DNA of 18,687 nucleotides from Oscillospiraceae bacterium (lineage in GTDB: Bacteria > Bacillota > Clostridia > Oscillospirales > Ruminococcaceae): the NCBI GenBank assembly GCA_017416665.1, contig JAFQBO010000096.1, positions 1 through 18,687 on the forward strand, written 5' to 3'. The translations under genes were made by a program, and so were the position numbers. This document shows, piece by piece, positions 12,081-18,687 of this stretch; position 1 is the first letter of the stretch, and each line of letters opens with the position of its first letter. The notes beneath the pieces are model-generated. The model was not told the DNA's origin and made no database searches. It was given only the letters and a program-made list of their open reading frames with translations.

Positions 12081-13693
12081 ACTGTTTTATTTTTTTCTGT
12101 TTTTTGTGTATGTATAACAAGAATGTCGTTTTCGAGAATATCAGTAGGGCCTCTCGGGATTATAACCTCAGCTCCTCTTTTGATAAGAATTACAAGCTTT
12201 GAGGAAACTTCGGAATAATCGGAGATTTTCTTGCCAATCCACTTGCTTGAATGATGAATTTTTTTTTCTGTAAACATTGCTGTACTTCCCTGATATTCAG
12301 GTGCACTCACTACAACAATATCGCCGTCTTTTATTTTTGTACTTCCGTTAGGGATTATACTTTCTTCGTTTCGTATAATCAATACAAAAAGTAAATCCCA
12401 TGGAATTGAAAGTTCACGGATTTTTTTGTTTTTCCATGGATGCTCGCCGTTTACAGTCAGTTTTATGAACTGAACATCAAGCTCCTCAACATAGTCGTTA
12501 AATGTTTTTAATACATTTGAGCTGTCATCAGTCATTTTAAGCTTTTTCGACATGAACGGAATAAGCGTTCCCTGGAGAAGTATTGAAATTAAAACAATAC
12601 AGAAAATCATGTGAAAAATGTCGTTTTCAAGCTTTTGTACCGAAACAACCGCCATTATTGCAAAAACTATTGATGCCGCACCTCTGAGACCAGACCATGA
12701 TACAAGCAGTTTTTGCCTGATACTGCATTTGAATGGTGCAAGTACGCCGAAAATTGCAATCGGTCGTACAATAAACATAAGAAATACAGCGATGGCAAGT
12801 GATGGTAAAAATACTTTTACAAGCGATGACGGGAATGATAAAAGTCCCAGCAGGAAGAAGATGAGCATCTGCATAAGTCCTGTTATGCCGTCAAAGAAAT
12901 GTACCATTGATTTTTTGTTTTTTATGTCGGAATTACCGAGTATTATGCCGACAATGTATGTACTTAAATATCCGTTGCCGTTTATTGACTCAGGAAGTGC
13001 AAAGGCAAGTACAGCTACAGCAAGTACAAACGCCGCATCAAAACCTTCTGTTGTAAAGGTGAATTTCTGAAGTACAGTTCTGGCAATCAGTGCGATTATA
13101 ACACCTATTGCAATGCCATAGGCAAACTGGGCAAATACAAGATAAATAAGAGAACCCGCTGTTGCCGTACCGTTTAACATGGAAATGGCAACGAGAGTAA
13201 GCATATATGCACATGGGTCATTACTTCCGCTTTCCATTTCAAGCAGTGAGGCTGTATTTTCTTTTAAACCAAGCTTTTTTGAACGTAGTATCGAAAAGAC
13301 TGAGGCTGCGTCTGTCGAGCTTATAACTGCCCCTATAAGAAAGCTTTCCCAAACGGATATGCCAATGATAAAGTAGCAGAAAACAGCTGTAATTACCGCT
13401 GTGACGACAACTCCGACAGTTGAAAGCAAAATTGAACGTGTCGCAACTTTTTTTGCCTCACTCCATCTTGTGCCGAAACCACCATAAAACATGATGAAGA
13501 TAAGTGCGATTTTACATATGGATTCCGCAAATTCATAATTTTCAAATTCTATTCTGAAAATTCCATCTGAACCGAAAAGCATACCCAGTACTATAAATCC
13601 AAGCAGTACGGGTATGCCTATTTTGTTTGTGAGCTTATTGGTGATAACACATATTATTACTACTAAAGCACCGATAAGCAGAAGTGATGTCAT
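12068..13693 (-). CDS. CPA1-type cation/proton antiporter with tandem RCK_C domains (NhaP2/CvrA-like)
   Basis: A 541-residue protein. Residues 1 to about 395 form a CPA1 membrane domain of roughly 12-13 helices. Key transport motifs are present: SSTDAAS with Asp128, and ESGSNDP with Asn158-Asp159, the ND pair typical of electroneutral CPA1 exchangers. LVSWSGLRGAASIVFAI lies near residue 330. The cytosolic tail carries two RCK_C (TrkA-C) modules, about 415-470 (NKKIRELSIPWDLLFVLIIR) and 475-535 (GKKISDYSEVSSKLVILIKR), each with the IIPxGxTxIxxxDI(V/L)V signature. This architecture matches K+/H+ antiporters of the NhaP2/CvrA group, so K+ or Na+ export with proton uptake is likely. RCK_C domains can bind nucleotides, including c-di-AMP in Gram-positives; binding here is speculative. 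GGAGGTGA sits just before the ATG. Confidence 0.92.
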   Translation of the reverse strand: MTSLLLIGALVVIICVITNKLTNKIGIPVLLGFIVLGMLFGSDGIFRIEFENYEFAESICKIALIFIMFYGGFGTRWSEAKKVATRSILLSTVGVVVTAVITAVFCYFIIGISVWESFLIGAVISSTDAASVFSILRSKKLGLKENTASLLEMESGSNDPCAYMLTLVAISMLNGTATAGSLIYLVFAQFAYGIAIGVIIALIARTVLQKFTFTTEGFDAAFVLAVAVLAFALPESINGNGYLSTYIVGIILGNSDIKNKKSMVHFFDGITGLMQMLIFFLLGLLSFPSSLVKVFLPSLAIAVFLMFIVRPIAIFGVLAPFKCSIRQKLLVSWSGLRGAASIVFAIMAVVSVQKLENDIFHMIFCIVLISILLQGTLIPFMSKKLKMTDDSSNVLKTFNDYVEELDVQFIKLTVNGEHPWKNKKIRELSIPWDLLFVLIIRNEESIIPNGSTKIKDGDIVVVSAPEYQGSTAMFTEKKIHHSSKWIGKKISDYSEVSSKLVILIKRGAEVIIPRGPTDILENDILVIHTQKTEKNKTVTKV

Positions 13694-13707
13694 TTAATCA
13701 CCTCCGA

Positions 13708-13962
13708 TTACAGTAACAGTGTAATAATGCAAAGGGCGATCATAAGTGCAGCTGCTATAAGATTTATGATACTTGACAGCTTTTTGCCTTCCTTAAATCC
13801 TTCAACAGCGTTCCATGTTGTTGCAATTACAAGAAGTGCTGCCGCTGCAATTATACCTATTTTCTGAGGGATAATGTCAAAATTACCGAGTATAAGTATC
13901 AGCATTGACAAAACTGAAAGTATGACTCTTATGAGTGAATATTTGCCTTTGTTTTCATTCAT
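13708..13962 (-). CDS. Small three-helix membrane protein of unknown function
   Basis: An 84-residue protein with three hydrophobic helices: SLIRVILSVLSMLILIL, IGIIAAAALLVIATT and LIAAALMIALCIITLLL. I do not recognise a family. Its ATG overlaps the end of the DUF896 gene by 8 nt, with a strong ribosome site GGAGGAAA inside that gene's last codons. The antiporter ATG lies 14 nt after its stop. This spacing suggests joint expression, possibly as an accessory to the antiporter, which is inference only. Confidence 0.8.
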   Translation of the reverse strand: MNENKGKYSLIRVILSVLSMLILILGNFDIIPQKIGIIAAAALLVIATTWNAVEGFKEGKKLSSIINLIAAALMIALCIITLLL

Positions 13963-14176
13963 TCTTATTTCCTCCGTTTCTTCTTGTTACCTTTTTTTTG
14001 CTTCCATCAGGATTTACAATGTAGGTGTTTTCAAGCTGTGATGAAAGACTTCTTACAAAGCTGTCCCTGTATTCCTGACGAAGTACAGCCTGTTCTTCCT
14101 TTTCTTCCGGGGTAAGTTCCTCTGTACGGGACTTTCTTGCAAGAAAATTAATTCTGTCTATTTTTTTCTGTTCCAT
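13955..14176 (-). CDS. DUF896 family protein (YnzC-like)
   Basis: A 73-residue soluble protein that matches DUF896: KIDRINFLARKSRTEELTP, then EEKEEQAVLRQEYRDSFVRS, a two-helix hairpin with the typical IDRINxLARK...LTxEExxEQxxLRxEY pattern. The tail (NPDGSKKKVTRRNGGNKNE) is basic. Bacillus relatives such as YnzC have a known three-dimensional fold but no settled function. GGAGA precedes the ATG by about 9 nt. It is the first gene of the three-gene run that ends with the antiporter. Confidence 0.9.
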   Translation of the reverse strand: MEQKKIDRINFLARKSRTEELTPEEKEEQAVLRQEYRDSFVRSLSSQLENTYIVNPDGSKKKVTRRNGGNKNE

Positions 14177-14217
14177 AAAATTTTTCTCCGATAAATACTT
14201 TTAATCAATATTTTTTA

Positions 14218-14246
14218 CAGGGTGAGCTTAGCCCACCCTGATTTTT
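14218..14246 (+). other. Hairpin between glgP and the DUF896 gene
   Basis: CAGGGTG (14218-14224) pairs with CACCCTG (14234-14240), followed on the plus strand by ATTTTT. It lies just past the glgP stop on the minus strand, but the T-run is on the plus strand and the minus strand shows TAAAAAA. It may be a weak terminator or an RNA 3'-end stem for glgP. Confidence 0.5.
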
Positions 14247-14256
14247 ATGAGTGAAA

Positions 14257-16590
14257 TTAAATATCCACCTTACCAATATGCCAGATGTTTTCAGCATAGT
14301 CACGGATAGTTCTGTCAGAACTGAATTTACCTGCATTACATGTGTTAAGCCACATTTTTTTCGCAATGTTCTTTCTGTCGCCAAAATCACCGATACACTT
14401 GAGTTTTACTTCAATATAGCTTTCAAGATCGCCGAGGAGATAATAGTTATCAGGTGAATGCCATGATGCACCATCTGTAAGTGAGTAGTAAAGTTCTCTG
14501 AAATCACCACTTCCGCCGTCTGAAACTGTACCATTGATAAGTGTTTCGACAACCTGTCTGATCTTTGGATTTTCAGCCATAAGCTTACGACTGTTGTACT
14601 TAGGCATAATATCCTTGAGTTCTTCAACTCTTGCACCGAAGATGTAGTTGTTTTCTTCACCTGCTTCACCGACAATTTCAATGTTTGCACCATCGTATGT
14701 TCCGAGTGTTACAGCACCGTTGAGCATAAGCTTCATGTTACCTGTACCTGATGCCTCTGTACCTGCTGTTGAAATCTGTTCAGAAACATCTGCAGCCGGA
14801 ATAAGCTTTTCAGCGTATGAAACATTGTAGTTTGAAACAAAAACAACCTTTACATATTTGCTTACTTCTTCATCATTTTCCACAAGCTTTGCAATTTCGT
14901 TAATGAACTTGATGATTGCTTTTGCACGTCTGTAACCCGGAGCTGATTTTGCACCGAAAATAAATGTTACAGGATTCATATTAATGATTTCGCCCGACTT
15001 GATACCATAGTAAATGTAAAGAATTGAGAAAGCGTTTAAAAGCTGACGCTTGTATTCATGAAGTCTCTTGATCTGAATATCAAAAATAGAATTCGGATCG
15101 ATTGTAATGCCTTCTTTTTCCTGAATGTACTTGGCAAGCTTTTTCTTGTTTTCTTTCTTTATGTCGAGGAATCTCTTCATAACATCTTCGTCTTCACTGT
15201 AACCGGAAATCTTTTTGAGTTCGTCAAGATTTGTCATCCACTTTTCGTTTCCTAAAAGTTCAGTGATAAGTGCTGATAGATCCTTATTACAGAGTGCAAG
15301 CCAGCGACGCTGTGTAATACCATTTGTCTTGTTCTGGAATCTCTTAGGATAGATGCTGTACCAGTCAGCAAGAACTGTGTCTTTTAAGATTTCTGTGTGA
15401 ATTTCAGCAACACCATTTACATATGATGAACAGTAAACAGCCATATCAGCCATATGCACAAGACCATCTCTTACGATTTTGATTCTGTCAATTTCTTCAG
15501 GTGTCTTATCAAGTGTGTACATTTCAGCAATGAGCTTTTCGTTAATCTGTAAAATAATAGCATAAATTTCAGGGAGAAGTTCTTCAACAAGACGACAATC
15601 CCACTTTTCAAGTGCCTCAGGCATTACAGTATGGTTTGTGTAGTTGAAAACCTTCTTTGCAAGTGCGAAAGCCTTGTCAAATGATACGCCGTTATTTTTC
15701 ATAATTCTGATAAATTCCGGAATTGAAATAACAGGATGTGTATCATTGAGCTGAATTGTGATGCTGTCTGAAATGTTGTCAACAGTTCCACATCTGTCAA
15801 TGTGCTTTTTTATAATGTCCTGAAGTGAGGCACTACAGAAGAAATACTGCTGTTTAAGGCGGAGTTTCTTGCCCTCCCATGTATCATCATTCGGATATAA
15901 AACCTTTGAAATGTCTTCGGCATAGATTTTTTCTGCTGCTGCTTCAAGATAATTCTGTCTGTTGAACAGATCAAAGTCAAATTCGTTTACAGCTTCAGCC
16001 TGCCAGAGTCTGAGTGTGCTTACATGATTTGTCTTACAGCCAAAAATCGGCATATCGTAAGGTACAGCCTTTACAGTCTGACCATTGTAATTTACTTCAA
16101 CAGTTTCACTGTCAATTCTTTCTGACCATGGATCACCGAATTTTGTCCAGTCATCAGCTGTTTCTGTCTGGAATCCGTTTTCGATGCCCTGCTTGAAAAG
16201 ACCGTACTTGTATCTGATGCCATAGCCGTCAAGAGGAAGATCAAGTGTTGCAGCACTGTCGAGGAAACATGCGGCAAGACGTCCGAGACCGCCGTTACCG
16301 AGAGCGGCATCTTCAATTTCTTCAAGTTCTGAAAGACTCATGCCCATTTCCTTTAAAACGGCTTCTGTTTCATCGTAAATGCCGAGGCATAAAAGGTTGT
16401 TGTATACAGCTCTGCCCACTAAAAATTCCATTGAAAAATAGCAGGCTCTTCTGCTGTTGTTGTGTTCAGTTTTTGATTTTGCACGGTTTTCCTGTGTGTA
16501 CTTCATAACAGCATTACCTATTGCTGTATGAACCTCCTGAGGAGTTTTACAGTTTTTGAGTGCGTCTTTAAGGTTTTCGGTGTAGTTCAT
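14257..16590 (-). CDS. glgP: Glycogen/maltodextrin phosphorylase
   Basis: A 777-residue GT35 alpha-glucan phosphorylase, which releases glucose-1-phosphate from alpha-1,4-glucans using PLP. Motifs are ACYFSMEFLVGR (residues 49-60), the glycine-rich GNGGLGRLAACFLDS (98-112), NHVSTLRLW, LNDTHP, and the PLP site GTEASGTGNMK with the cofactor lysine at residue 620. The N-terminus is short and lacks the long regulatory extension of animal enzymes; length fits bacterial GlgP/MalP. Substrate preference (glycogen or maltodextrin) is not decided by the sequence, but pairing with malQ suggests both. The start is supported by AAGGAGACG 7 nt upstream. The malQ stop is 13 nt away, so the two form an operon with malQ first. 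Confidence 0.97.
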   Translation of the reverse strand: MNYTENLKDALKNCKTPQEVHTAIGNAVMKYTQENRAKSKTEHNNSRRACYFSMEFLVGRAVYNNLLCLGIYDETEAVLKEMGMSLSELEEIEDAALGNGGLGRLAACFLDSAATLDLPLDGYGIRYKYGLFKQGIENGFQTETADDWTKFGDPWSERIDSETVEVNYNGQTVKAVPYDMPIFGCKTNHVSTLRLWQAEAVNEFDFDLFNRQNYLEAAAEKIYAEDISKVLYPNDDTWEGKKLRLKQQYFFCSASLQDIIKKHIDRCGTVDNISDSITIQLNDTHPVISIPEFIRIMKNNGVSFDKAFALAKKVFNYTNHTVMPEALEKWDCRLVEELLPEIYAIILQINEKLIAEMYTLDKTPEEIDRIKIVRDGLVHMADMAVYCSSYVNGVAEIHTEILKDTVLADWYSIYPKRFQNKTNGITQRRWLALCNKDLSALITELLGNEKWMTNLDELKKISGYSEDEDVMKRFLDIKKENKKKLAKYIQEKEGITIDPNSIFDIQIKRLHEYKRQLLNAFSILYIYYGIKSGEIINMNPVTFIFGAKSAPGYRRAKAIIKFINEIAKLVENDEEVSKYVKVVFVSNYNVSYAEKLIPAADVSEQISTAGTEASGTGNMKLMLNGAVTLGTYDGANIEIVGEAGEENNYIFGARVEELKDIMPKYNSRKLMAENPKIRQVVETLINGTVSDGGSGDFRELYYSLTDGASWHSPDNYYLLGDLESYIEVKLKCIGDFGDRKNIAKKMWLNTCNAGKFSSDRTIRDYAENIWHIGKVDI

Positions 16591-16603
16591 TTTCGTCTCC
16601 TTT

Positions 16604-18079
16604 TTATCTGTTATACATTTTATTGAGCTTTAAAATTTTCTTGGCAAGCTTTGGTGTGAAATCTTCTTCCTTTGTTCTGAACTGCCAGTTGGTACCAAGT
16701 GTTGACGGCGTATTCATTCTGCCGGATTCGTCACTTCCAAGGAAGTCCTGCATCTGTGCAACGGCTATCTTTGCCACACTTGACCATGTAAGCTTGATTA
16801 TTTCCTTTGGAATATCCTTTTTCTTCTTGATGTTAAGATATGCCATACAGAATTTGAGAGTGGATTTTGACTGTGAAGAAACCCAGCCTTTGAGTGTTTC
16901 GTTATCGTGAGTACCCGTATATGCGATACAGTTTGAACTGTCGTAGTTATGTGGGAGATGTTCACTTTTTCCGCCTTCGCCGAATGCAAACTGTGTAACT
17001 TTCATACCCGGATAGCCTACTTCTCTGAGCATTTCCTTTACATCATCTGTAATAAAGCCTAAATCTTCGGCTATAATATTAAGGTTGGAAAGCTGTTTGT
17101 TTGCTGTTTTGAAAAGTTCAGCACCGGGACCTTTTTTCCATTCGCCTTCTTCGGCAGTTTCATTACCGTAAGGGATGGTGTAGTAGCTTTCAAAGCCTCT
17201 GAAGTGGTCTATTCTTATTATATCATAACATTCAGCAGAGAATTTAAGTCTTTCAAACCACCATTTGTAGTCAGTTTTTTTGTGGTAATCCCAGTCGTAA
17301 AGAGGATTGCCCCAGAGCTGTCCGGTTTCTGAAAAGGCATCAGGAGGACAACCAGCTACAGCTTTTGGTTTTTTGTCCTTATCAAAGCAGAAAAGCTCAG
17401 GACTTGCCCATGCCTCGACGCTGTCGTATGAAACATAAATAGGCATATCACCAATAATTTCAACGCCTTTGTCATTGGCATATTTTTTCAGATTTTTCCA
17501 CTGTGCAAAGAATTTGAACTGAATAAACTTGAAAAATTCAATTTCCTGTTCAAGTTCTTTTGCTGCTTTTTCAAGGGCAGTTTTATCTCTCATGGCAAGT
17601 TTTTTGTCCCATTCATACCATGCTTTTCCGTCATTGGCAAACTTTAATGACATGAAAAGAGCATAATCTTCAAGCCAGTGGGCATTCTTTTCCTTGAATT
17701 CCTTGTAGCTTTTTGAAATGTCACGCTTGAATGCTTTATATGCCTGCTTTAGAACCTTAAAGCAGTACTTGTATATCAGAGCATAATTTACACGGTTTGC
17801 GTTGTCCTCCCACTGAACATCCTTAAAGTCTGATTTTTTCAGAAGTCCTTCTCTTTTGAGAGTATTGAAGTCAATAAAGTAAGGATTTCCTGCGTATACT
17901 GAAAATGACTGATATGGTGAATCTCCGTAGCTTGTCGGAGAAAGAGGAAGAATCTGCCAGCATTTTACACCGGCATCCACAAGAAAGTCAACAAAGTCAT
18001 AAGCAGCCTTGCCCATTTTTCCTATACCGTATTCGGTCGGAAGACTTGATATGTGCATAAGAATACCGCTTTTTCTCAT
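16604..18079 (-). CDS. malQ: 4-alpha-glucanotransferase (amylomaltase)
   Basis: A GH77 disproportionating enzyme of 491 residues that moves maltosyl segments between alpha-1,4-glucans in the cytosol. Counting from the chosen ATG, the nucleophile is Asp291 in IRIDHFRGFE, the acid/base is Glu338 in IIAEDLG, and the third carboxylate is Asp392 in GTHDNE. The N-terminal GILMHISSLP and GDSPYQSFS segments are also conserved. I chose the ATG at 18079; a GTG three codons upstream overlaps the GGAGTG ribosome site. A small hairpin (CTGCT/AGCAG, 18095-18107) precedes that site. A TATAAT at 18136-18141 on the minus strand is a possible -10 box without a good -35. Products feed glgP immediately downstream. 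Confidence 0.97.
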   Translation of the reverse strand: MRKSGILMHISSLPTEYGIGKMGKAAYDFVDFLVDAGVKCWQILPLSPTSYGDSPYQSFSVYAGNPYFIDFNTLKREGLLKKSDFKDVQWEDNANRVNYALIYKYCFKVLKQAYKAFKRDISKSYKEFKEKNAHWLEDYALFMSLKFANDGKAWYEWDKKLAMRDKTALEKAAKELEQEIEFFKFIQFKFFAQWKNLKKYANDKGVEIIGDMPIYVSYDSVEAWASPELFCFDKDKKPKAVAGCPPDAFSETGQLWGNPLYDWDYHKKTDYKWWFERLKFSAECYDIIRIDHFRGFESYYTIPYGNETAEEGEWKKGPGAELFKTANKQLSNLNIIAEDLGFITDDVKEMLREVGYPGMKVTQFAFGEGGKSEHLPHNYDSSNCIAYTGTHDNETLKGWVSSQSKSTLKFCMAYLNIKKKKDIPKEIIKLTWSSVAKIAVAQMQDFLGSDESGRMNTPSTLGTNWQFRTKEEDFTPKLAKKILKLNKMYNR

Positions 18080-18140
18080 TTTTATCACTCCGTTCTGCTG
18101 TAAGCAGCATTTTTAATTAACAAATTAAGGGGATTATTAT

Positions 18141-18533
18141 ATGCAAAGAGTATATACAGGTTTTACTGTTTTTTTAACAGGTGCATTGGCATACAGTATA
18201 GCAGAAATACTGTTCCGTGGCTACACACATTGGACAATGTCTATCACAGGCGGAATTATATTTCTGATACTTTTCGGGATACATTCCAATCTCAGAGAAA
18301 TGTCATTTTTCAAAAAATGCCTGATGGGTGCAGGAGTAATTACAGCGTTTGAATTCACTGTCGGAATAATAGTGAATATAATGCTCCGATGGAATGTCTG
18401 GGATTATTCTGACGTACCACTGAATCTGCTGGGACAGATTTGTCTGCCTTTTACGGCTTTGTGGTTTTTTATCTGTTTTCCTGCATATTTTCTGTGTTTT
18501 GCACTCAGAAAAAGACTGCACCTGTATCATTGA
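18141..18533 (+). CDS. Four-helix membrane protein, CmpB-like (putative ABC transporter type IV family)
   Basis: A 130-residue integral membrane protein with four hydrophobic segments: about 5-25, 32-48, 60-83 and 98-122. The segment NIMLRWNVWDYSDVPLNLLGQICLPFTALWF resembles the CmpB-type WDYSxxPxNxxGxICLxFxxxW signature, so I place it tentatively in that family. The family name implies an ABC transporter, but experimental support is thin and no ATPase is nearby. It is transcribed divergently from malQ across only 61 nt, with AAGGGG ahead of the ATG, so its promoter must overlap the malQ 5' region. A terminator and repeat copy 3 follow. Confidence 0.75.
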   Translation: MQRVYTGFTVFLTGALAYSIAEILFRGYTHWTMSITGGIIFLILFGIHSNLREMSFFKKCLMGAGVITAFEFTVGIIVNIMLRWNVWDYSDVPLNLLGQICLPFTALWFFICFPAYFLCFALRKRLHLYH

Positions 18534-18595
18534 CACGCATATATTTTATTATAACATTTTTTGTATATATATTTCAAGTAGTTTTGAAAAAAAGC

Positions 18596-18620
18596 AGGAG
18601 CTGTTTTTGACAGCTCCTTT
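18596..18620 (+). terminator. Terminator after the CmpB-like gene
   Basis: AGGAGCTG (18596-18603) pairs with CAGCTCCT (18611-18618), preceded by a run of seven A residues (18587-18593) and followed by TTT. The element copy starts at the next base, so the T-run appears cut short, as at 10572. Confidence 0.85.
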
Positions 18621-18687
18621 CAGACTGTAGAAAAACCTAAAATTAAAATTTCGTGCCGATTAAATCGGCAGGCAAACTTGAGTACGA
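18621..18687 (+). mobile_element. Left end of the miniature element (copy 3, partial)
   Basis: It starts with the terminal repeat CAGACTGTAGAAAAA (18621-18635), which matches the complement of the right-end repeat at 12 of 15 positions. The TGCCGAT-TAA-ATCGGCA hairpin (18654-18670) and GGCAAACTTGAGTACGA follow, identical to copy 1. The rest is beyond the window end. Confidence 0.82.

Noticed and set aside
11830..12120. Minus-strand ORF of 96 codons from the antiporter 3' end into the repeat
   Set aside because: It starts inside the antiporter gene in another frame and continues through repeat palindromes; there is no ribosome site or family resemblance.
12618..13070. Plus-strand ORF of 150 codons antisense to the antiporter
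   Set aside because: It lies wholly within conserved antiporter coding sequence and shows no start signal or recognisable domain.
18079..18088. GTG start for malQ at 18088
   Set aside because: The GTG is part of the GGAGTG ribosome site that serves the ATG at 18079, and the conserved protein begins at that ATG.

Overview
The window reads as chromosomal DNA of a low-to-moderate GC, Gram-positive anaerobe of the Clostridia, most likely a Ruminococcus-like member of the Oscillospiraceae. The grounds are: the speA/darA/holB/ricT housekeeping cluster of Firmicutes; strong GGAGG-type ribosome binding sites; two secreted proteins that carry cellulosome-type dockerin repeats; a BspA-like leucine-rich repeat protein; and glycogen phosphorylase next to 4-alpha-glucanotransferase. 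This placement is an inference from gene content, not a phylogeny. No rRNA, tRNA, CRISPR array or phage genes were seen.

Layout. 1-5022, minus strand: an apparent operon speA-like decarboxylase > darA (c-di-AMP receptor) > holB (delta') > ricT > an orphan sugar-binding lipoprotein, closed by a hairpin at 92-119. 5041-5549: a small lipoprotein gene with a clear promoter and terminator. 5603-7064, minus: GtrA-like membrane protein coupled to an LRR surface protein. 7271-9519, plus: a HlyC/CorC (CNNM-type) protein and an AEC-family transporter. 9522-9841: a gene-free fold-back repeat element. 9917-11703, plus: two paralogous secreted proteins with an N-terminal dockerin followed by a CAP domain, each with its own promoter. 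12068-14176, minus: DUF896 protein, small membrane protein and CPA1-type antiporter with a tandem RCK_C tail. 14257-18079, minus: malQ > glgP, the cytosolic pair that handles maltodextrin/glycogen. 18141-18533, plus: a CmpB-like membrane protein.

The most unusual content is non-coding. A repeat of about 280-350 bp occurs four times in the same orientation: right end at 1-91, full copy at 10573-10855, eroded copy at 11704-12051, left end at 18621-18687. It has 15-nt terminal inverted repeats and carries six or seven internal palindromes whose stems covary between copies. The intact copy is bounded exactly by a 24-bp direct duplication that consists of a whole transcription terminator hairpin. 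The other copies also abut terminators. I read it as a miniature, non-autonomous mobile element that targets intrinsic terminators and duplicates them. Both window ends lie inside this repeat, so the window is probably a contig that broke at it. A second, unrelated fold-back element with long inverted arms and two GC-rich palindromic modules fills the gap between the AEC gene and the first dockerin-CAP gene.
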